Source: Thermoanaerobaculia bacterium (lineage in GTDB: Bacteria; Acidobacteriota; Thermoanaerobaculia; Multivoradales; JAIOJS01). Taken from it: a stretch of 64,000 nt of DNA. The stretch is from positions 62,001 to 126,000 of the forward strand of contig JAUIDB010000003.1 in NCBI GenBank assembly GCA_030429235.1, written 5' to 3'. The notes beneath the pieces were generated by a model. It saw only the letters and a program-made list of their open reading frames with translations, ran no database searches and was not told where the DNA came from. Both the position numbers and the translations under genes were made by a program. This document shows, piece after piece, positions 19,001 to 27,680 of the stretch; the stretch's first letter is position 1, and every line of letters begins with the position of its first letter.

Positions 19001-19304
19001 CGATATTGGTTCCCCAGGTGAACTCGAGGGTCACCTCCGAAACCTCCGAGCGGGAGGAGGAACTGACTCGCTCGACTCCGTTGACCACTCCCACCGAGTT
19101 TTCGACGGGACGGGTGACGAGGTTCTCGATCTCGGCGGGCGCCGCCCCCGTGAATTCGGTTCGAATGGTCAGACTCGGATAGCTGATCGACGGCAGGAGA
19201 TCGATCGCAAGGCGTTCCAGAGCCACGGCTCCGAAGAGCACCGCAGCCACGGCAAAGATGAAGACCGTGACCGGTCGACGAGTCGAAAGATCGACGATAC
19301 GCAC
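16068..19304 (-). CDS. RND efflux transporter (AcrB/HAE family), third gene of operon
   Basis: 1078 aa. Standard inner-membrane RND pump: the first helix is VTVFIFAVAAVLFG, porter-domain repeats follow, and helix 4 carries the proton-relay Asp in GIGLLVDNSIVVLEAI. A long charged cytoplasmic loop (about 495-545, rich in Glu, Gly and Pro) precedes the second half, whose helices end in VIGGLLASTVLTLVILP. The two-fold architecture and length fit the family. Transcribed last in RND-MFP-RND order, three bases after the membrane-fusion gene. Two different pump subunits sharing one adaptor suggests a heteromeric pump as in MdtBC, or two substrates. No outer-membrane channel gene is nearby. Drugs, lipids or metals remain possible cargo. 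Confidence 0.93.
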   Translation of the reverse strand: MRIVDLSTRRPVTVFIFAVAAVLFGAVALERLAIDLLPSISYPSLTIRTEFTGAAPAEIENLVTRPVENSVGVVNGVERVSSSSRSEVSEVTLEFTWGTNIDLAALDVRERLDVLVLPADAERPLLLRYDPSLDPILRLALSGEDDLIQLRRLAEDEVKRALERIDGVAGVVVSGGLEEEFQVLIDERRVAALGLSIERVATRLAEENIDLTGGSLLEGQNEILVRTVNELESPEDIGSIVLQTGPEGTVRVRDVASVRRGSADREIVTRAGGQEAVEIAIYKEGGTNTVAVSRAVQAGLGALQERLQRVAPRVGLTVVSDQATYIEDSVSEVLDTAALGGLLAILVLFLFLRSWKTTLIIGVSIPLSVVATFFLMYAAGVSLNIMSLGGLTLGIGLLVDNSIVVLEAIQRRRDQGLGDLEAARQGAGAVGRAVVASTLTTVCVFLPIVFVEGLAGQFFGDQALTVTFSLLFSLLVALTLIPMLASRGGRFDRGAAEGPALEGAAEELETEYGPAPATGSGPGLGIAVALVRGVRGTVRLLDVASRALLSPLTRLFDGGYRLVETSYGQTLRAAMSRPGWTLLAAGVALAATVPLAGGLGRELVPDLIQGEFYVDLEYPPGTRLEVTERRLQGVEQAALALPGVESAYAVIGSSNQQGGVAGELRENIGQVSVRLAGRPQRSREDQAMTQLRRTLDLDSEVAYRFGRPSYFSFEAPVEVEIRGYNLRLLQRLGDQAAEGMAAIEGLRDIRSSTEGGHPELRLHFDRDRIAALGLNQGQIAETVRSKVLGTVATDIQRRERTIDIRVRAAENSRDSVDALMALSVGEVNGVTIPLSAVAEAELEEGPAEIRRTEGDRVALVTANLEDRDLAAATRDIEEMMAALPFPAGFDWRIGGQGREMAQSFDSLRLAILLAIFLVYLVMASQFESLLHPLVILVSIPFSLVGVVVTLVVLGVNVSIVVLIGGILLAGIVVNNAILLVDAANRRRRSGEEIQGALEAAAASRLRPILMTTATTVLGLLPMALGLGEGSELRRPMALTVIGGLLASTVLTLVILPVVYALAERISARFGASLETERP

Positions 19305-19307
19305 GAA

Positions 19308-20705
19308 TCAGTTTCCTCGGTTGTCGCCGGGGTTCTCCCGCACGGCCCCCTCAGCGGTACGGCCTGGCGGATCTGGGAATCCGCCCTGCCGGAACCGCTC
19401 CAACCGCTCTTCGATCTCGGCCTCGGACAGACCCCGGGCCCGCATCCTCTCCTTGATCTGGTCGAGGCGCTCCGGATCCATGGCTTGCCCGCCAGGATCC
19501 CTTCCAGGAGGCGGTCCGTGGCTCGCTTCGGGAGGACGAGAGGCCGCCGCCCTCGCATCCAACCGCTGGACCGGAGTACCGTCCGCCAGACCATCTTGTC
19601 CGAGAACCACCACGAACTCTCCCTCCGCGAGGCCCGAAACCACCTCGATCCGCTCTCCCTCGCGGTAGCCGATGCCAATCTCACGCCGTTGCGCTGCCCC
19701 GTCGACCACCACGAAGACCGAGTCTCCGATCGAATCGAGCGACAGCGCCGCCCTGGGGACGACCAGAGCGTTCTCGCGGGCATCGACCTCGAGCGCAACG
19801 CTCGCGAACATGCCGGGGCGCAACTGCCCCTGGGGGTCCGCCTGCAAGGTGACCTTGACGGTGCCGCTCTCCGAGTCGACGACGGGGCTGATCCGTTCCA
19901 CCCGCGCCTCGAACCTGCGTTCTCCGTACGCTTCGACCTGTAGTAACGCCCGTTGCCCCGCCGACAGCCGCGGCAGTTCGCGCTCCGGTACCCGGATGTA
20001 GCACAACAGCGGGTCGAAGTCGGAGATGCGAAACAGGGCCTGGTTGTTGGCCACGGTTTCGGCATCCTTGATGTACCGACGGACGATCAGCCCGGCGAAG
20101 GGAGCCCGGATCTCGGTGTAAGCGAGCTGGATGTCGTTGCGCGCGTGTTCGGCCCGCGCTCGCTCCAGCGCCGACTGGGCGTCCTCGAAGACCTGCAGAC
20201 TGACCAGATTGGATTCGCGCAATGATCGCGTGCGTTCGAAATCGGCCTCCGCTTCGGCGAGTTGCACCCGAGAGATCTCCAGTTGCGCGCTGGCCTCGCG
20301 CGGATCGATGCGGGCCAGGAGCTGTCCCCTGGTCACGGTCATCCCCTCTTCGACCCGAAGGTCGACGATCGGGCCCGCCGTCCGCGCCACCAGATCGACC
20401 TCTTTCTCAGCTTCCAGCGTGCCATGGGTGGTCAGCGTCGCGGCGATCCTCGATCGTTCCACGGCCTCGACCTCGACTGGCACCGCCGCCGACTCCGGCC
20501 CGCCGCCGCCCGGTGGGCCGCCGCGACCGCCGGGGCCACCGCGAGACCCCCTCTCGCCACCGCCGCCTCCAGCTTCTTCCGAGGCCGCGTCGGATGACTC
20601 GCTTCCACAGCCGGCCAGGCCGACCCCGAGCAGCAAGAGGAAAGCCAGGACTCCCACGAAGGGACGGGTCCGTAGCCGGAATCGATATCGCTGGAATGCA
20701 ACCAT
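19308..20705 (-). CDS. RND membrane-fusion (periplasmic adaptor) lipoprotein
   Basis: 465 aa. The N-terminal hydrophobic segment ends in GLAGC, a good lipobox, so the adaptor is lipid-anchored like AcrA. Next comes a low-complexity Gly/Arg/Pro linker (about 45-70). The adaptor core follows: a lipoyl-like half (VEVEAVERSRIAATLTTHG), a helical hairpin with LEISRVQLAEAEADFERTRS, the second lipoyl half (IRAPFAGLIVRRYI) and the beta-barrel (LRPGMFASVALEV). The C-terminal 60 residues are polar, with many Arg, Glu and Pro. It bridges the RND pump to an outer-membrane channel. It lies one base after the upstream RND gene and three bases before the downstream one. Confidence 0.93.
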   Translation of the reverse strand: MVAFQRYRFRLRTRPFVGVLAFLLLLGVGLAGCGSESSDAASEEAGGGGGERGSRGGPGGRGGPPGGGGPESAAVPVEVEAVERSRIAATLTTHGTLEAEKEVDLVARTAGPIVDLRVEEGMTVTRGQLLARIDPREASAQLEISRVQLAEAEADFERTRSLRESNLVSLQVFEDAQSALERARAEHARNDIQLAYTEIRAPFAGLIVRRYIKDAETVANNQALFRISDFDPLLCYIRVPERELPRLSAGQRALLQVEAYGERRFEARVERISPVVDSESGTVKVTLQADPQGQLRPGMFASVALEVDARENALVVPRAALSLDSIGDSVFVVVDGAAQRREIGIGYREGERIEVVSGLAEGEFVVVLGQDGLADGTPVQRLDARAAASRPPEASHGPPPGRDPGGQAMDPERLDQIKERMRARGLSEAEIEERLERFRQGGFPDPPGRTAEGAVRENPGDNRGN

Positions 20706-20706
20706 G

Positions 20707-23700
20707 TCAGGCAGTCCTCAAGACCCGCAGCGCGAAGCGGGACAGGTCGTCGATCAGTGAGTAGAAAGTCGGGATGATGAGTAGGGTGAGGAAGGTCGAA
20801 GTGGTCAGGCCGCCCATGATGACCAGGCCGATTGGAGCCCAGATCCCAGCCCGCCCTTCCACCGGACCGAACCAGTCGGGCCACAGTATGGGCGCCACCA
20901 GGGGCATCAGGCCGAGGATGGTCGTGACCGCCGTGATCAGAATCGGTCGCAGTCGATTCTGTCCACCGCGCAGGATCGCTTCGTCTCGCGACAGTCCCTC
21001 GCGCCGGAGCTGGTTGATGTGGTCGATCAAGACGATCGCGTTGTTGACCACGATGCCGAGCAGGACGATCACGCCGATGGTGGCCATCGACTCCATCGCC
21101 TGGCCGGTCGCCTTCATGGCGAGAGCGACTCCGAACAGGGCAAAGGGAACCGACAGCATGATGGTAAGAGGCTGGAGAAAACTCTCGAAGAGGGCCGCCA
21201 TCAGGAGATAGACCAGGAGAATCGCGAAGAGCAGGGCGAAGTTGGTTTCCTGGTTCTCCTGCTGTTGGAAACGGTTGAACCGGCCAAACCGCCACTCGTA
21301 GCCGGCGGGCATCGCAAAACTCTCCATCAGCTGGCCCACCGAACGCATCGCCATGAAGGTCGCCCTGGGATCTCGGGTGTTGCCGGTCACCGTGATCTTG
21401 GACCGATGGTCCTCGCGTTCGATCTGCTGGGCACCCGTCGTGCGTTCGAACGCCACCAACGAACCGAGGGGCAACGCCCCTCCCGGGGCATCGACGCTGA
21501 GTTCCGCGAGCTGCTCCAACGACTCGCGCTCGGCCTCGGCGTACTGCACGAGTACGTCGATCTCCCGTTCGGCCGCCTTCAACCGGGTCACCGCCCGACT
21601 CGAAAGCGAACTGGAGATGGTCTGAGCGATCCGTTGGGTCGACAGACCTCGGTCGGAAACCCGTTCGCTGCCGATCGAAACGTGGATCTCCTCGTCCCCA
21701 CTGTCCAACGAGGTGTCGATGTCACGGAGTCCGGGAACCGTGGCCAGCTGCGCTACGAGATCCTCCGCCAGCAGCCGCAGGACGCTAGGGTCCTCTCCCA
21801 CGAGTTCGACCTCGACCCCCGAGCTCGAAGCCGGTCCGCGGGCCTGGGCGATGCGGAGGTTCGCCCCGGCCACGGTAGGCAAGAGCTGGCGGATCCGCTC
21901 GCGCGCCGCGGCGGTGGTCAATTGTCCCTCGGACTCGTCGACCAGAAAGACCTCGATCCGCCGGCCGCGACGACCGCGTGCGCGACCGTTGCCGCGGTCG
22001 TAGCCAAAGGCGATGTCCTGGATGTCCAACTCGCTCCGTCGTGCATCGAGCAATTCGTAGACCTGACGGTAGAGCTGTTCCTTCTGAGGTAGCGTCACCT
22101 GCCGATCGGTGTCGACGTAGATCGTGACGCTGCGCTCCTCGGTAGAACGGGTGTAGGAACGCTCGATGGTTCGAAATAGGTAGATCGAACCAAACAGCAG
22201 GACGACGATCAGGCCGACGAAGAGAAACCGATGGTGCAGGGTCAACCCGAGGACCCGGCCGTACCAGTCCTTCAGCCTCCCCATCGCCTCCCCCCTCCCC
22301 TCCTGGCGACGCAAGAAGAGAGCGGCCACCATCGGTACCACGGTCAAGGCCACGAACAGCGATGCCAGGATCACCACACTCACGGTCAGGGCGATGTTGG
22401 AGAAGTAGATCTTGGTCCGGCCACCACCCCCCATGAAGATCAACGGCAGGAAGACGCAGAGCGTGGTAATGGTGGACGCGATGATCGGCAGGGCCACTTC
22501 GCTCGCTCCGTCGAGGGCAGCACGGTGAGATTCCTTGGCCAGATCGTTGCGATGTCGGAAGATCGACTCGATCACGACGATCGAGTTGTCGACCAGCATC
22601 CCCAGCGCCAGCATCAGGCCCGCCAGGCTGACCACGTTGAGGGTGATGTCCGAGAACCCGCTCTGCCGCAGGAAGAAGAGGAGAGCGAACGTCGCCACCA
22701 CCGAGACCGGCACCGCCACCGCGACCAACGCCGTGGTCCGGAAACGCCGTAGGAAGAGGAAGACCGTGAGGATCGCCAGCCCTCCGCCGATCAAACCGGC
22801 GTCGCGCAACTGACCCAGCCCCTGCCGGACGTCGAGGGAGGAGTCGAAGTAGATCCGCCACCGCAGTCCCTCCGACTTCGGATCGGCTCGGATCACCTCC
22901 AACTCCTCCTTGACGCGATCGACGACGGCCAAGAGGTTGGCGCTGGAGGTCTTGTTGATACTGACGGTGAGGGCTTCGTCGCCGTTCAGGAAGTTGAAGG
23001 AGTCTTGGCGGGGGGTGCCGTAGCTCAGATCCGCCACATCGCCCAGACGGAGGCCCTGGTCGTCGATCGGAAGCTCGCGCAGTTCCTCGAGTGTCTGGAA
23101 CTCACCGACCGAGCGTACGGTCCACCGCTGGCCGGACGTATCGATCGTGCCGCCGACCTGGTTCTGGTTCTCCTGGCGGATCCGGTTGCTCAGCGTGCGG
23201 ACATCGATGCGATGTGCTTGCAAACGGGAGGGATCGAGATCCACCTGCACCGAGGGAGTCTGCAGCCCACCGATCGAGACCTGGCCGACCCCCTCCAGAC
23301 GCTCGAGTCGCCGTTGCAGGACGTTCTCGGCCCAGTAGAAGAGCCGTTCTCGCTCCCAGTCCGAGGTCACGTGAAACCGCACCACCGGGATGTCCGTCGA
23401 CTGGAACCGGCGCACCCAGAGGCGGTCGAGATCGTCGGGCAGACGGTGTCGGACCCTCTCTACCCGATCCCGTACCTCGACGGCCGCCATGTCCATGTCG
23501 GTGCCGTCGACGAATCCGATCCGAACTTGGCCCGATCCGCTACTGGCCACCGAGGAGAGCGTCTCGATGCCCGCGATGGTGCCGAGGCTCTCCTCGAGCG
23601 GCTGCACGATCAGACGCCGCACCTCCTCGGGCGAGGCCGACGGGTAACTTCCCTGCACCGTGATGTTCGACGACGAGAAGGTCGGCAGGAACTCCAGGGG

Positions 23701-23865
23701 AAGTCGGAACAGGGAGACCCAGCCGATCACGAGGACGCCGACCACGATCATCGCCGTCGTCACCGGGCGGTAGACGGCAAAGCGCACCAAGGGATGTCCC
23801 TGACGCGGAGCGGGAGAGGACGGCACTGGGGGTTTCATCGGCGGTTTCGGTCGGACTGAGCCCAT
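20707..23865 (-). CDS. RND efflux transporter, first gene of operon
   Basis: 1052 aa from ATG 23865; an internal ATG at 23838 is an alternative start nine codons in. A proline-rich leader precedes helix 1 (VTTAMIVVGVLVIGWVSLFR). The protein has the RND two-fold plan, with helix 4 as LALGMLVDNSIVVIESIF and a second half ending in MGGLTTSTFLTLLIIPTFYSL. The segment between the halves is shorter than in the operon's second pump. The porter domain contains an RGRRGRR basic patch around residue 650. It is the promoter-proximal gene; 23866-24030 upstream holds its leader and no further gene. Confidence 0.92.
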   Translation of the reverse strand: MGSVRPKPPMKPPVPSSPAPRQGHPLVRFAVYRPVTTAMIVVGVLVIGWVSLFRLPLEFLPTFSSSNITVQGSYPSASPEEVRRLIVQPLEESLGTIAGIETLSSVASSGSGQVRIGFVDGTDMDMAAVEVRDRVERVRHRLPDDLDRLWVRRFQSTDIPVVRFHVTSDWERERLFYWAENVLQRRLERLEGVGQVSIGGLQTPSVQVDLDPSRLQAHRIDVRTLSNRIRQENQNQVGGTIDTSGQRWTVRSVGEFQTLEELRELPIDDQGLRLGDVADLSYGTPRQDSFNFLNGDEALTVSINKTSSANLLAVVDRVKEELEVIRADPKSEGLRWRIYFDSSLDVRQGLGQLRDAGLIGGGLAILTVFLFLRRFRTTALVAVAVPVSVVATFALLFFLRQSGFSDITLNVVSLAGLMLALGMLVDNSIVVIESIFRHRNDLAKESHRAALDGASEVALPIIASTITTLCVFLPLIFMGGGGRTKIYFSNIALTVSVVILASLFVALTVVPMVAALFLRRQEGRGEAMGRLKDWYGRVLGLTLHHRFLFVGLIVVLLFGSIYLFRTIERSYTRSTEERSVTIYVDTDRQVTLPQKEQLYRQVYELLDARRSELDIQDIAFGYDRGNGRARGRRGRRIEVFLVDESEGQLTTAAARERIRQLLPTVAGANLRIAQARGPASSSGVEVELVGEDPSVLRLLAEDLVAQLATVPGLRDIDTSLDSGDEEIHVSIGSERVSDRGLSTQRIAQTISSSLSSRAVTRLKAAEREIDVLVQYAEAERESLEQLAELSVDAPGGALPLGSLVAFERTTGAQQIEREDHRSKITVTGNTRDPRATFMAMRSVGQLMESFAMPAGYEWRFGRFNRFQQQENQETNFALLFAILLVYLLMAALFESFLQPLTIMLSVPFALFGVALAMKATGQAMESMATIGVIVLLGIVVNNAIVLIDHINQLRREGLSRDEAILRGGQNRLRPILITAVTTILGLMPLVAPILWPDWFGPVEGRAGIWAPIGLVIMGGLTTSTFLTLLIIPTFYSLIDDLSRFALRVLRTA

Positions 23866-24030
23866 CGAGTCTGCAAATGGGATCCACCCTGACCGACAGC
23901 GGTCTCTAGTGTAACCCTCGGCGGCGGGAACCCTTGCGGTCGAGTTGTCTCAGATGAAGGACTCCGAAGCACCGCTGGCAGATCCCCTGGCCCGTACCGG
24001 TCCGGGCTAGGCTCGGAGCACGCGCCGACC

Positions 24031-24063
24031 CAACGAAAAGGGCCGCGCAGAAGCGCGGCCCTT
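24031..24063 (-). terminator. Rho-independent terminator of the TonB-dependent receptor gene
   Basis: A perfect 11-base stem (24038-24048 with 24053-24063) closes an AGAA tetraloop. Read on the minus strand the GC-rich stem runs into TTTTCGTT, giving the U-tract expected after a transcript from the receptor gene, whose stop is at 24104. It also separates that gene from the RND operon leader. Confidence 0.85.
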
Positions 24064-24103
24064 GGGAATCGATCCTGCCCCCACAAGGGCAGGACTCAGG
24101 TCA

Positions 24104-27100
24104 TCAGAACCTGAACTCGATGCCCCAGCGAGCCTCCCACAGAGACCGGTTCTCGAGCAGGTCGCTCAGCTCCGGCTCGTCGAAGTCGGTGAAGACGTAC
24201 TGCCCCTGCGCGTTGACGTCGGTGTCGACCACCTGCGGCACGAAGAAGGGCGCGTCGTAGACCTTGCCCCAATCGTCGTCGAGGAAGTTCAACAGGTTGT
24301 ACATCTTGATGAAGAACTTTCCGGTGACGCCGAAGCCCACCGGGAACTCCTGGTGGACGGCGAAGTCCACGCGGCTGGTCCAGCGAGCGTGCTTCTGGTT
24401 CCTCTGCACGAAGCCAGGGTTCAGACCCTCGCGGGCGACCCAGTCGAAGAATTCCTGAGTCTGGAAGCCGTCGGCGAAGACGACGTTCGGATCGGAGGTA
24501 CCGTTCGGCACGTAGAGCAGGTGGCGACCGAAGAAGCCGTCACCCTCGAGGTCCCCACCGTTCATGGCGTAGCTCTGGGGCTGGCCCTGGCCGGTGAAGG
24601 CGTAGAAGGTGAAACGGGTCTCGTTCTCACCGAAGAAGTCGCGCCCGATGCTCGCCCGCAGGGTGAAGCGCTCGGGTACCACGTAGTTCGAGGTCGCCGG
24701 CGTCGGGTTGTTGATGTCGATCACCGCCGTGCTGGTGTAGTTCGAGCCGGCCGTAGCGGCCGTCATCGGACTGATGTCCTCACCGTCGGTGTAGGAATAC
24801 CCGAGGGAGGCGTCGAGACCGAAGTCCCACTTCTTCTGCACCAGGAAGGAGAGTACGTCGGCGCTGGCGTCGGCACTCGAGTTGGTGAGCATGAAGTTGT
24901 CTTCACCGTTGGTGTAATCGTAGATCGGAGCCCCCGCCATGGTGGTTCCGACGATCGACTGCGACAGGTCGACGTAGTACGCGGAGTCCTGAAGCTCCGT
25001 GTGCAGGTAGTCGACGTCCAACTGGTAGCCACTGGCGAAGCGGTACGTCGCTCCCAGAGAGTACTTCCACTCCGAGGGTTGGTCATAGTTGGGGTCGATC
25101 AACACCAGAAAGCTGTCGCTGGCGTTGGCCGGGGTCACCGCCGCGACCTGGTCGAACAGCTCCTGCGGAATGTCGTAGCCCGGCCGGTTCCCGGTCAGAG
25201 GGATCGAACCATCGAGCACCGAACGATCGGAGCCGAAGTTGCGCAGCTGGAGCTGGACGTTGGTCAGGCCATCGTTGCTCCAGGCGTTGGAGATCCAGAC
25301 GTTGGGGTTGCCGCCCGAGTAGAGTCCCGCGCTACCGCGGACCGACAGTCGGGCCATTGGCAGCCAGGTGACTCCGAGACGGGGCATCACGAGGGAGAGC
25401 CCGTCGATGTTCTCGTCGTTCCGGAGGCCACCGTTGGCGGCGGCGAAGGTCGGGTTGAAGTTTGGACGGTCGCTGCTGGTGAAGAACTCGTAGCGCAGTC
25501 CGGCCACCACCGTGAGGTCGTGCTCGTCGAAGAAGATCTCGTCCTGCACGTAGACCGAGTTGAGCGTGTTGGCGAAACTCGCACCGGCGTCGTTGGCGAC
25601 GTTGGTACCACCTCCACTACCGTAGTAGATCCGGCTGGGACGGCCGAGTTCGAACTTGTCGATCCCCGACAGACCGCAGGAGGAGTCCTGGAATCGGCCC
25701 TGAGCGGTGAGTCCGGCGCAGTAGGCCGGATTGCCACCCGAGTCGTCGAAGAAGTCGTACTCACCACCCGCCGAGTGCTGTACGAAGATGTTGAAGATGT
25801 CGGTCTTCTCCATCTCGTAGCCGCCGGTGATGACGTGGTTGCCGAGCAGGTACTGCCCCGAAAGCTTGAGGTAGTCGGTCTCGGTGTTCAGCGAGTTGGC
25901 CTGACGCGAGTCATCCGCCCCGATGTAGACCGTGTTGCTCCCGATGCTGATCTGGAAGTCGCCGAAATCCTTGGGACCTACGGTGACCTGCGAGTCGTCC
26001 ATCGTGTTGTTGCTGAGGAACAGCTCGGTCGAGAGCGAGTTGCCCCACTGCGACGACAGTTTGGCGGTGATCGTCTCGGACTCGGCGCCCTTGACGTAGA
26101 AGTGGTTGGCGAACTCGAACTCGTTGGAGTCACCATCCGAGTCACGGTCCTGGAAACCGTCGTAGTAGTTGTAGATCATCGCGACGTTGTGGCTCGGGTT
26201 GACCCCCCAGTCCATACGCAGCATGTACTTGTCCTGCTCCTGGGCGCCGTCGTTCGGCTGCCCCCCGGGGTCGTAGCCGTACACGTCGTTGGCGATGCGG
26301 ACGATGCGGTCGTGGTCCGCCTGGCTGAACCAGTCGCGTTCGTTACCGATCCCGGAGCCGGCAAAACCCCGCGCCAGGAAACGCGGCGACTCGTTGGCCT
26401 CGAGGGCGGAGAAGAAGTGCAGCTTGTCCTGCAGGATCTTGCCACCGAACGTGAAGCCATACTTCTCGGAGTCGAAGGGCGGGGTGCTGAAGTCCCGCGT
26501 GTCGCCACCGAGCGAGTCACCACGCAGGCCATCGTCGGTGTGGTCCCAGAACAGGTTGCCACGGTATTCGTTGGTTCCCGACTTGGTCACGGCGTTGATG
26601 GTGCACGCCGAGAACCCACCGTAGGTCACGTCCGCCGGAGCCAACTCGACTGCGAGCTGACCGATGGCATCGTAAGGGAAGGGCATACCCACCGCAGTCG
26701 AGTAGCCGTTCTCGTTCAGACCGAACCGGTCGCTTTGACCGACACCGTCCAGGGTAACGCTATTGAACCGGGGGTGCTTACCCGCGCAGTTGATCGCGAA
26801 ACCGTCGTCCTCGTTGTCGACGTTGACACGGGGGTCGATTCCGTAGATGTCGACGATGTCCCGGTTGAAACCAACCGCGGTCTCGACCTCGAAGCTGGTA
26901 AACGTCGCCGCTGGACCGGTCGCTACTTCGACGAAGTCGCGGGAAGCCGTAACGGTCAGAATCTCGGTGATCGCATCGAGGTTGATCTTGAGGTTGTAGA
27001 TCTCGGCGACGGAGATGTTCTCTACCGCGACCGTCGCGATGTCGTTGACGATGACGGTATACGGGCCACCGGGTGAGAGGCGCGTCGCGAGGAACACGCC

Positions 27101-27301
27101 CTCGGCATTGGTGGTGAAGGTCCGCAGGTTGCCAGTCCGCTGATCCAGCACCTCGACCTTGGCGTCCGCCACGGGAGCGTCGGTCACGTCGACGACGACT
27201 CCACGAATCGAAGCGGTCGTCTCCTGCGCCACGACCGAAGGCGCACACAGCGCTCCGATCAGGATGCAGAGTCCTAGGGTTGATTTGAGAAGTGGTTTCA
27301 T
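24104..27301 (-). CDS. Oar-like TonB-dependent outer-membrane receptor with carboxypeptidase-regulatory N-terminal domain
   Basis: 1065 aa. The signal peptide ends about SVVAQ (residue 26). A CarboxypepD_reg-like beta domain follows at 28-110 (ASIRGVVVDVTDAPVADAKV). Then a plug with DGVGQSDRFGLNENG and TKSGTNEYRGNLFWD, the latter typical of Oar-type receptors, and a long beta-barrel rich in alternating aromatic strands. The last residues, WEARWGIEFRF, end in Phe, as needed for Bam insertion. Two cysteine pairs occur, in the plug region and in an extracellular loop near 540. Such proteins import or display large substrates in Acidobacteriota and Myxococcota; the ligand is unknown. An excellent Shine-Dalgarno precedes it and a strong terminator follows, so it is a single-gene unit. 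Confidence 0.93.
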   Translation of the reverse strand: MKPLLKSTLGLCILIGALCAPSVVAQETTASIRGVVVDVTDAPVADAKVEVLDQRTGNLRTFTTNAEGVFLATRLSPGGPYTVIVNDIATVAVENISVAEIYNLKINLDAITEILTVTASRDFVEVATGPAATFTSFEVETAVGFNRDIVDIYGIDPRVNVDNEDDGFAINCAGKHPRFNSVTLDGVGQSDRFGLNENGYSTAVGMPFPYDAIGQLAVELAPADVTYGGFSACTINAVTKSGTNEYRGNLFWDHTDDGLRGDSLGGDTRDFSTPPFDSEKYGFTFGGKILQDKLHFFSALEANESPRFLARGFAGSGIGNERDWFSQADHDRIVRIANDVYGYDPGGQPNDGAQEQDKYMLRMDWGVNPSHNVAMIYNYYDGFQDRDSDGDSNEFEFANHFYVKGAESETITAKLSSQWGNSLSTELFLSNNTMDDSQVTVGPKDFGDFQISIGSNTVYIGADDSRQANSLNTETDYLKLSGQYLLGNHVITGGYEMEKTDIFNIFVQHSAGGEYDFFDDSGGNPAYCAGLTAQGRFQDSSCGLSGIDKFELGRPSRIYYGSGGGTNVANDAGASFANTLNSVYVQDEIFFDEHDLTVVAGLRYEFFTSSDRPNFNPTFAAANGGLRNDENIDGLSLVMPRLGVTWLPMARLSVRGSAGLYSGGNPNVWISNAWSNDGLTNVQLQLRNFGSDRSVLDGSIPLTGNRPGYDIPQELFDQVAAVTPANASDSFLVLIDPNYDQPSEWKYSLGATYRFASGYQLDVDYLHTELQDSAYYVDLSQSIVGTTMAGAPIYDYTNGEDNFMLTNSSADASADVLSFLVQKKWDFGLDASLGYSYTDGEDISPMTAATAGSNYTSTAVIDINNPTPATSNYVVPERFTLRASIGRDFFGENETRFTFYAFTGQGQPQSYAMNGGDLEGDGFFGRHLLYVPNGTSDPNVVFADGFQTQEFFDWVAREGLNPGFVQRNQKHARWTSRVDFAVHQEFPVGFGVTGKFFIKMYNLLNFLDDDWGKVYDAPFFVPQVVDTDVNAQGQYVFTDFDEPELSDLLENRSLWEARWGIEFRF

Positions 27302-27307
27302 TCAGTA

Positions 27308-27313
27308 CTCCTT
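27308..27313 (-). promoter_or_regulatory. Strong Shine-Dalgarno of the TonB receptor gene
   Basis: On the minus strand this reads AAGGAG, six bases before ATG 27301, and lies within AAGAAGGAG. Most genes here have weaker sites or rely on overlap, so high expression of the receptor is likely. Confidence 0.8.
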
Positions 27314-27680
27314 CTTCGGCCCGATACTTAGGGAAACGGCTATCGACCCCGGAGGACGCAGACCAACCGAGCGAAGCTCGTCGGCCTCGGCCGCCAGGGG
27401 GGTGAAACAGATTGTCTCGCGAATGGGGGTTTCATGCTTCGTTCTGGTCCCGAATCCGGTAGATTCCGGTGCTGCCTGAGGGCAGGCCCTCAGGGCCGTT
27501 CGGGTTCAAACTCTGTAAGGGCAACGCTATCACAGGAAACCGCGGCTCGGGGAACGCCAGGTCACGAACCTGTGGCGCTCTGCGCACACTCTCCCGACGA
27601 ATCCTCGAGGCTTGGTACCGGCTCGACCGACCTCCTCGGAACGCTCTCTCGCCACCGACGCGTCAGAAAGTGGCTAAACA
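27314..27680. other. Non-coding region upstream of the TonB receptor gene, containing an inverted repeat
   Basis: No credible gene is present on either strand. It must hold the receptor promoter and the end of the FGE-like transcript. The only clear structure is an inverted repeat at 27475-27494. I could not identify convincing -35/-10 boxes. Confidence 0.55.
27475..27494. repeat. Perfect 8-base inverted repeat with 4-base loop
   Basis: CCTGAGGG (27475-27482) and CCCTCAGG (27487-27494) are exact reverse complements around CAGG. No T-run follows on either strand, so a simple intrinsic terminator is doubtful. It lies about 175 bases upstream of the receptor start and about 190 bases after the FGE-like gene stop. 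It could be an operator or a Rho-type end structure. Confidence 0.5.

Noticed and set aside
20400-20590. GC-rich glycine-codon stretch in the adaptor gene, considered as a repeat element
   Set aside because: It is in-frame low-complexity linker after the lipoprotein signal; no regular repeat unit or second copy is seen.
24104-27076. Very long open frame (about 1000 codons) on the plus strand opposite the TonB receptor gene
   Set aside because: The minus strand encodes an unmistakable receptor with signal peptide, plug and barrel. The opposite frame is Val/Glu/Asp-rich low complexity, an effect of GC-rich codon bias, with no domain.
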